Origin: an uncultured Clostridia bacterium
GTDB taxonomy: Bacteria > Bacillota > Clostridia > Christensenellales > UBA1242
Direction of reading: 5' to 3'
Assembly (NCBI GenBank): GCA_947593585.1
Contig: CANQDP010000001.1
Location: forward strand, 1-53,380
DNA length: 53,380 bases
Shown here: positions 48,337 through 53,380 of the stretch, in pieces
Layout of the letters: every line of letters begins with the position of its first letter
Position numbering within the stretch: position 1 is the stretch's first letter
Made by a program: the position numbers and the translations under genes
The notes under the pieces: model-generated
Told to the model about the DNA's origin: nothing
Databases searched by the model: none
What the model saw: the letters and a program-made list of their open reading frames with translations, nothing else

Positions 48337-50729
48337 CTCTCGCTTTTTGCATTCCAATCAAATAGTTTGTTTAGCACCACATAGAGTGGATAAGAGAATT
48401 GCACCACCACCAACCAAACTAAGAAATCCACCTGCCCGATTTGCACATATTTAAACAGTTGTGGAACGGTTATCACCAGGATAACAGATAGGGTTAGGCA
48501 GCAGATATACATCACAATTTTAAATGCGTTAAACGGTCTGCACATTTTGAATAGTGCCATAAATCCAACCACCAGAATTGCAAGCGAGCACATTGTTACC
48601 AACACTTCTGTGGAAATGCCCGCATAAGATTGATAGGCATACATCGCCATGGTAACTGCCACCAAAGATAACCCGGCAGGCAATGTGTTTTTCGCCACAT
48701 TTGATAAGAATTTGCCTTTTATAGGATTGGTGTTTGGTTGCAGTGCCAGGAAGAACGAAGGCAGGCCAATCACAAACATTTCAAGCAATATGAATTGAAT
48801 TGGGCTAAATGGATAGGTTGAGCCTGTCTTTTTAATATACCCGAGGCAGATCACGAATATCGAAATGCAGATTGCAAAAATTGTTTTCATAAGGAATAGG
48901 GAAGAAGATTTTTGCACATTGTTCACCACTCGTCTGCCTTCTGCCACCACGCTAGGCATAGAACTGAAATTGCTATCTAGCAAAACAAGTTGGCTAACGC
49001 TTCTTGCCGCATCGCTCCCCGCAGCGATTGCCACAGAGCAATCTGCCTCTTTAAGCGCCAGAATGTCGTTCACGCCATCGCCCGTCATTGCAACCGTCTT
49101 GCCCTGTGCTTTTAGTGCCCTAACTAGCACGGCTTTTTGCTCTGGGCTAACTCTTCCAAAAATTGTGTATTCATTAGCAATTTCTGCCACTTGCTCGTTG
49201 GACATCCCTTGCAAACTTATATATTTTTCGTAATTATCCACACCCACGCGGCGAGCCACTTCGCTAACAGTGATTGGGTTGTCGCCCGAAATGATTTTTA
49301 TATCCACAGCATTTTGTTTAAACCACTCGATTGTTTTAGGAGCGTCCTTTCGAATATTGTCTTGCAGCAACACGAATGCTACAGGCTTGCAGTTTGCCCG
49401 CCCAAAGTTGCTATCGCTTTCGGCAAGCAAAAGCACCCTATATCCATTCAACCCATATTGTTCCGCCTGCTTTTTTATTGCATCTGTTGGATTGTCCATC
49501 ACATACTCATACGCTCCAAGTTTAAATGCACCAACCGACTTAAACTTGCAGCCCATAAACTTTCTTTCGCTTGAAAATGGCACACTTTTGTCCGCCACAT
49601 AACAAGGCTTGCCAAAATATGTTTTTAGTGCAATGGCCGTGTGATTTGCTTCGTGGAAGGCGTTCACCATAGACGCCACAATTTTGTCCACATCTTTAGC
49701 CGTTAAATTGCCTAGCAGCACCACATCTTTCACACTCATTGAGCCGTTGGTTAGAGTGCCGGTTTTATCCAGGCAAAGCACATTTGTGCGGGCAAGCATT
49801 TCAATGCAGTATAGGTCTTGCACCAATGTGCGCTTTTTTGCAAGGCGAATTACACTCACTGCAAGCGCCACAGATGTGAGCAAAAACATTCCCGCAGGAA
49901 TCATTGCCACAATGCAGCCGGCCGTCTTAGTGATAACCATATAAGTAAGCGAATAATCAGTTGCCGGGTTGGCTGAATAATATTTATAGTTGTTGTAGAG
50001 CATGATAATTGCAATAGGCACCATAAATATCGAGATTATCTTTATGAGAGCGCGCAGAGATGTGAGCAATTCACTCTTAGATTGTTTGAAAGTTTTGGCC
50101 TTGTGGCTGAGTTGGGAAATATAGTTGTCATCGCCAATTTTGTTAACCTTTGCTTTGCCTGTGCCTGAAGATATAAAGCTTCCGCCAAGCAGTGTGTCTC
50201 CTTTTTGTTTTTTAACAGGCTGGCTTTCGCCCGTAAGCAAACTTTCGTTCACTTCCAAGTTGCCTTCAAGCACAATGCTATCACAAGCAATCTGCATTCC
50301 GGGGTTTAAGCAGAGCACATCGTCTAGCACCACCTCTGTTTTATAAACTTCTTGCTCTTCGCCATCTCTAATCACCTTTGTGAAATTGGAGTTGGTTAGC
50401 GAAAGTTTGTCCATAGTTTTTTTCGCTTTAATCTCTTGAAATATGCCAATGGCTGTGTTTAAAATCACAATCACTAAAAATAAAAGGTCGCTAAAAGCGT
50501 GCACATAAATAAGGGCGGCTGCCACCACCAAGCAAGTTAAATTGAAAAATGTTAAAATGTTTTTGGCAAAAATGCTTCCCAAACTTTTGCTGGTTTTCAC
50601 GCTAGACACATTCACAAGCCCCGCTTCAGTTCGCTTCTCCACCTGCTGGCTAGTTAGCCCCTGCTCAGGTTTAGGATTAAATCTAGAAATATTTGGCTTT
50701 TCCTTTTGTTTTGCCGTGTTTTTTTTCAT
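48333..50729 (-). CDS. Cation-transporting P-type ATPase (CtpE-like)
   Basis: 798 residues with about 10 membrane helices. Motifs in order: actuator L-L-T-G-E-S, phosphorylation site L-C-L-D-K-T-G-T-L-T, nucleotide-binding domain, and hinge T-G-D-G-V-N-D-I-L-A-L-K-E-A-D. The phrase C-S-V-A-I-A-A-G-S-D-A-A-R-S-V-S-Q-L-V-L-L matches the CtpE branch (linked to calcium in mycobacteria). In M4 the usual P-E-G is I-P-A-G-M, so the ion-binding glutamate is missing. ATG 50729 has AGGGG; the longer frame upstream is not supported. The ion cannot be named. Confidence 0.88.
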   Translation of the reverse strand: MKKNTAKQKEKPNISRFNPKPEQGLTSQQVEKRTEAGLVNVSSVKTSKSLGSIFAKNILTFFNLTCLVVAAALIYVHAFSDLLFLVIVILNTAIGIFQEIKAKKTMDKLSLTNSNFTKVIRDGEEQEVYKTEVVLDDVLCLNPGMQIACDSIVLEGNLEVNESLLTGESQPVKKQKGDTLLGGSFISSGTGKAKVNKIGDDNYISQLSHKAKTFKQSKSELLTSLRALIKIISIFMVPIAIIMLYNNYKYYSANPATDYSLTYMVITKTAGCIVAMIPAGMFLLTSVALAVSVIRLAKKRTLVQDLYCIEMLARTNVLCLDKTGTLTNGSMSVKDVVLLGNLTAKDVDKIVASMVNAFHEANHTAIALKTYFGKPCYVADKSVPFSSERKFMGCKFKSVGAFKLGAYEYVMDNPTDAIKKQAEQYGLNGYRVLLLAESDSNFGRANCKPVAFVLLQDNIRKDAPKTIEWFKQNAVDIKIISGDNPITVSEVARRVGVDNYEKYISLQGMSNEQVAEIANEYTIFGRVSPEQKAVLVRALKAQGKTVAMTGDGVNDILALKEADCSVAIAAGSDAARSVSQLVLLDSNFSSMPSVVAEGRRVVNNVQKSSSLFLMKTIFAICISIFVICLGYIKKTGSTYPFSPIQFILLEMFVIGLPSFFLALQPNTNPIKGKFLSNVAKNTLPAGLSLVAVTMAMYAYQSYAGISTEVLVTMCSLAILVVGFMALFKMCRPFNAFKIVMYICCLTLSVILVITVPQLFKYVQIGQVDFLVWLVVVQFSYPLYVVLNKLFDWNAKSES

Positions 50730-50753
50730 ATTTCCCCTCGTTAAGATATCTTT

Positions 50754-50759
50754 ATTATA
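50754..50759 (-). promoter_or_regulatory. -10 box of the ATPase gene
   Basis: TATAAT on minus, about 25 nt before the ATG; the -35 is unclear. Confidence 0.45.
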
Positions 50760-50811
50760 ATAACACATTGAATAACTTTTTACAAACAATTTAATTTTTA
50801 TTTGCCCACAT

Positions 50812-50841
50812 TTCACACATTTTTTGAGATTGGAATATAAT
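50812..50841 (+). promoter_or_regulatory. Promoter of the ferritin-like gene
   Basis: TTCACA (50812-50817), 18 bp, TATAAT (50836-50841). Confidence 0.6.
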
Positions 50842-50855
50842 AATCAGGGGCAAAT

Positions 50856-51371
50856 ATGAATTTTGAAAATATTGTGTTGCGCGACCAATCGCCATATCCA
50901 GAAATTGAAGACGCTTTAGACGATAGGCAAACGGTGGCAATTCTAAAAGATTTGGCGAGTGGCAGAGCGGGAGAATTAAACGGCATTCTAACTTATTGTT
51001 TTCAATCCACCATAGCGGATAAAACGAACCCGGACATTGGTGAAATTTTTGAAGAGATTGCTATTGTGGAGATGCGCCACTTGGGCTTAATTATGCACGC
51101 CATCACAAAGTTTGGAGGAGTGCCAAGATATGAAAGCGCAAACGGCTCACCTTTTAGCACGGGCGCTATAAACTATTCCACCAAATTGAAGGATATGCTT
51201 GAATTGGATATACGCGATGAGCAGTTGGCAATAGACGGTTATAATCAAGCCATACGCATGGTTAAGAATGAAAGTCTAAAAGCGTTGCTTGCACGGATTA
51301 TTTTAGATGAGCAATTGCATATTGAAGCGTTAAAGCAAATTAGGGATAATGTTCAATTTTTATCAATTTAG
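50856..51371 (+). CDS. Ferritin-like diiron protein
   Basis: 171 residues, a four-helix bundle. Metal ligands: E in A-G-E-L-N-G, E-E-I-A-I-V-E-M-R-H (E-x-x-H), E in D-E-Q-L-A-I, and E-Q-L-H-I-E (E-x-x-H). The pattern fits the ferritin-like superfamily; the short central loop (F-G-G-V-P-R-Y) is like that of rubrerythrin or Mn-catalase relatives. Likely roles are oxidative defence or iron handling, unproven. Shine-Dalgarno AGGGG. Monocistronic. Confidence 0.8.
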   Translation: MNFENIVLRDQSPYPEIEDALDDRQTVAILKDLASGRAGELNGILTYCFQSTIADKTNPDIGEIFEEIAIVEMRHLGLIMHAITKFGGVPRYESANGSPFSTGAINYSTKLKDMLELDIRDEQLAIDGYNQAIRMVKNESLKALLARIILDEQLHIEALKQIRDNVQFLSI

Positions 51372-51395
51372 CAAAAATTTTCATAAAAATTGCAA

Positions 51396-51424
51396 AAAAA
51401 TGCGTAAAATTTGCGCATTTTTTG
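51396..51424. terminator. Bidirectional terminator
   Basis: ATGCG-TAAAATTTG-CGCAT with A and T runs on both sides, between the ferritin-like and PRC-barrel genes. Confidence 0.65.
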
Positions 51425-51435
51425 TTTTTTTTGAT

Positions 51436-52170
51436 TTATTTTGAATAAAGCATGAGTTCTCTTAGTTTTCCAAATTTGTTCACTTCTTTTAAAATTTTCT
51501 TTGTGATAACGGCATGAGCCTTAATTAAAATTTCGTTGTTGAAATTGAAAATATCCTTTGTGCAAATTCTGCCAAGCAAGAAATCTGCACTTTGAAAATT
51601 TGGCTTTGGCAAATTTATTTCTTCTAGGTTGGTGCTTGGCGTTGGCGGAATGTCTATTGGCAAAATTTTTGCGTCCACTTCTTTTTGGCTCTTAAATATT
51701 TTTGGGCTTTTTTGTGGCGTGAATTTTTTCACATTCACATTGTCGCTTTCTTCATAAAAAATTGTGGTGTTTTTGCCAGACGATGCAAGGCTATCCACCG
51801 AGAGAGATTGGTCGTTATCCAGCGAAAATTTTTCTGTTAGAAATTTGTCGGTCAAACTCACTTCTTTTATTACTCCTAGATATTCGCCTCTTATTGTGTA
51901 TGCCTTAGAATTTATTGGGCAACTAAAAAGATTTTCATCTTCTACCTTTAAATTCACCGACTGATTATTTTTCACCGTTATTGCGTTTTTGCCAATATGA
52001 TATATGTTTTTTGAAGGAAGTGTGAATTTGTTTCCCTCTTCGCCAACAAGTTCGAGTTCAATCAACTTTTTTAATTTTTTGTCAAAATAAAGTTTGTCCA
52101 CCACGCCTAACAATTCCCCTTCATATAACGACAACACTGATAAATTGATTAAATCGTTGCAATAATACAT
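51436..52170 (-). CDS. PRC-barrel domain protein
   Basis: 244 residues. The first 75 residues are a PRC-barrel: L-S-V-L-S-L-Y-E-G-E-L-L-G-V-V-D-K-L-Y-F-D, L-P-S-K-N-I-Y-H-I-G-K-N-A-I-T-V. A second barrel-like part (C-P-I-N-S-K-A-Y-T-I-R-G-E-Y-L-G-V-I-K-E-V) follows, then a linker and a C-terminal helical region. Related to YlmC/YmxH-type PRC proteins, some sporulation-linked. Good AATGAGGTG before ATG. Function unknown. Confidence 0.75.
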   Translation of the reverse strand: MYYCNDLINLSVLSLYEGELLGVVDKLYFDKKLKKLIELELVGEEGNKFTLPSKNIYHIGKNAITVKNNQSVNLKVEDENLFSCPINSKAYTIRGEYLGVIKEVSLTDKFLTEKFSLDNDQSLSVDSLASSGKNTTIFYEESDNVNVKKFTPQKSPKIFKSQKEVDAKILPIDIPPTPSTNLEEINLPKPNFQSADFLLGRICTKDIFNFNNEILIKAHAVITKKILKEVNKFGKLRELMLYSK

Positions 52171-52256
52171 AATTTCACCTCATTTTAATTTATGCAGTGC
52201 CCAAACAAATAGAACACGCGCCATGCAACAATAATGCTGGTTTTTGGCGAATTTAT

Positions 52257-52285
52257 TTGCATTATGATGAAATTTTGGGTATAAT
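52257..52285 (+). promoter_or_regulatory. Promoter of the last lipoprotein gene
   Basis: TTGCAT (52257-52262), 17 bp, TATAAT (52280-52285). Confidence 0.65.
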
Positions 52286-52309
52286 AAAATTATAAATTAG
52301 GGGTAGGGG

Positions 52310-53380
52310 ATGAAAAGGCTTTGTTTGTTTATCTTGATGCTAATAATGCCAACCTTTCTTTTTGCCTGCGCCAAACAGAACAAAACCAAACTCGCCACTC
52401 CCACAGAAGTGAGCGTGGAAGCGGGCGAAGTGGTGTTTTGTTGCGTGGAAAATGCAGAGGCTTACACGGTGGATTTTGGCAGTTTTTCGCGCAAAATCAC
52501 GCCAAACTCGCAAGAGGTGGAATTGTTTAATGAAAGCGGAAAAAATTATCTATCGTTTGACGCATCAAACCTCATGCTGGTTGGCAAAAACTATGTTATA
52601 AAGGTGTGCGCACACGCGGAAAAGATGAAAGATAGCGATTTCTCCGCACCTATCAATTATAAGCATGCGGCAAAGCTTCAAACACCTACAGCCATTTTAA
52701 ATGCAGGCTTCCTCACATGGGATAAAGTTTGGCAAGCCGATTATTATTTAGTTGAAGTAAGCGCTCCTTTTGAAATGAACATTGAAACATTTTCAATAGA
52801 CGAAAATCGTTTTGACCTAAAAAGAGTGTTGCAAATGAGCGGAAACTATGAGTTTAGAGTGAAGGCCGCAAGCTCAAATCAAAACTTTATTGAAAGCGAG
52901 TTTTCAACGCCAATTAGTTTTGTGAATGTGCGAGAGCTCCAAACCGCGCAATTATCAAAAGTGCAGATTGTGGATGGAGATAGGCACATTTTGGCGGTTG
53001 TGGATAGCACTGCCACAAAGGTTGGCATCACGATAGACAATCAAGAGAAAATTGTGAGCATTAATAGCCCATATATAAAGAAAGTGGACGGAACGGACAA
53101 CTTTATAGACATTAACCTAACAGAATTTGCTTCAAGCGAATTGCCACAGTTGAGTTTTGACGAATATAGGGTCTATTCAATTTGCGTCCGCCTTTTAAAC
53201 GACAGTGAAAATTCTAATTTTAGCAATATTCAAGAGTTTGAAAACCTTGCGCCATTTTCTGCCCCAACTTGTGAATATTTAGATGGTCAGTTGAAGTGGG
53301 AAGACGAGGGCGAAGAGAGTGAATATAAAGTGATTGTGGCAACAGATGAAGGCAAAGAAGAATATTTGTTCCCGTCAAAT
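52310..53380 (+). CDS. Lipoprotein with fibronectin III-like domains, 5' part (cut by window edge)
   Basis: The frame is open for 357 codons from ATG 52310 to the last base. A short signal peptide ends in the lipobox L-F-A-C (about 16-19), so the protein is lipid-anchored. The rest is a chain of beta-domains with the W-D-K-V-W-Q-A-D-Y-Y-L-V-E-V pattern (L-x-W-x-x-V-x-x-A-x-x-Y-x-V) and G-N-Y-E-F-R-V-K-A, typical of fibronectin type III; another module starts near residue 330. Shine-Dalgarno GGGGTAGGGG. The C-terminal part is outside the window. Confidence 0.8.
   Translation, partial: MKRLCLFILMLIMPTFLFACAKQNKTKLATPTEVSVEAGEVVFCCVENAEAYTVDFGSFSRKITPNSQEVELFNESGKNYLSFDASNLMLVGKNYVIKVCAHAEKMKDSDFSAPINYKHAAKLQTPTAILNAGFLTWDKVWQADYYLVEVSAPFEMNIETFSIDENRFDLKRVLQMSGNYEFRVKAASSNQNFIESEFSTPISFVNVRELQTAQLSKVQIVDGDRHILAVVDSTATKVGITIDNQEKIVSINSPYIKKVDGTDNFIDINLTEFASSELPQLSFDEYRVYSICVRLLNDSENSNFSNIQEFENLAPFSAPTCEYLDGQLKWEDEGEESEYKVIVATDEGKEEYLFPSN

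Noticed and set aside
1..53380. CRISPR arrays, tRNA or rRNA genes, insertion sequences, prophage
   Set aside because: No regularly spaced repeats, cloverleaf-like genes, transposase motifs or phage structural genes were seen on either strand.

Overview
The window (53.4 kb, AT-rich) looks like chromosomal DNA of a spore-forming Gram-positive bacterium of the Clostridia type, probably an uncultured gut lineage. The evidence is a full-length Spo0A, a SPOCS-plus-LysM protein like SipL, SpoIIR, SleB and YpeB, a Veg-family protein, Jag/KhpB beside YidC, and strong sigma-A style promoters (TTGACA, 16-18 bp, TATAAT). I saw no phage, insertion sequence, CRISPR array, tRNA or rRNA gene. yidC-jag, rsmG and the rpsF-ssb-rpsR cluster usually lie near the replication origin in Firmicutes, so the window may be origin-proximal, but no origin is visible.

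Layout. 1-4.7 kb: 3' end of yidC, an ASCH-domain gene, jag/khpB, lysS, gpsA. 4.7-7.3 kb: a sipL-like gene divergent from spo0A, with a candidate 0A box between them. 7.4-13.8 kb: a minus-strand block of housekeeping genes (rsmG, an unknown gene plus a HAD phosphatase, mscL, prfB, tag, a GNAT-like gene, rpsR-ssb-rpsF). 14-16.4 kb: a YgjV-like membrane protein and iscS-iscU. 16.5-18.4 kb: D,D-carboxypeptidase and signal peptidase I. 18.6-30 kb: a repeat-containing lipoprotein preceded by a G10 tract, metG, two unknown genes, a tmk-alaS-GT39 run whose glycosyltransferase carries an in-frame G9 tract, and a DUF4097-like surface protein. 30-36.6 kb: an acidic zinc-ribbon protein, veg, a divergent hisS with two HD-domain genes, then spoIIR, sleB and ypeB. 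36.8-45.9 kb: a 2771-residue surface protein and an acyl-ACP thioesterase. 45.9-53.4 kb: a degenerate DisA/DAC-like protein, two unknown genes, a P-type ATPase, a ferritin-like protein, a PRC-barrel protein and the 5' part of another lipoprotein.

Three themes stand out. First, untranslated regions are very small: at least eight genes have the start codon 6-8 nt after a good -10 box, so their mRNAs should be leaderless, and several terminator hairpins include the stop codon of the gene they end. Second, two long G tracts occur at surface-related loci: one in the leader of a lipoprotein inside a possible leaderless uORF, one in the coding sequence of a membrane glycosyltransferase. Both are candidates for slipped-strand phase variation. 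Third, several housekeeping proteins are divergent: AlaRS lacks the C-terminal domain, the HisRS-like protein lacks the motif 3 arginine, MetRS has a KASSS loop, RF2 has no programmed frameshift, and IscU has a long Lys/Ala tail.

All functional calls come from reading motifs and family resemblance by eye. No database search was run, and residue positions are approximate where given as 'about'.
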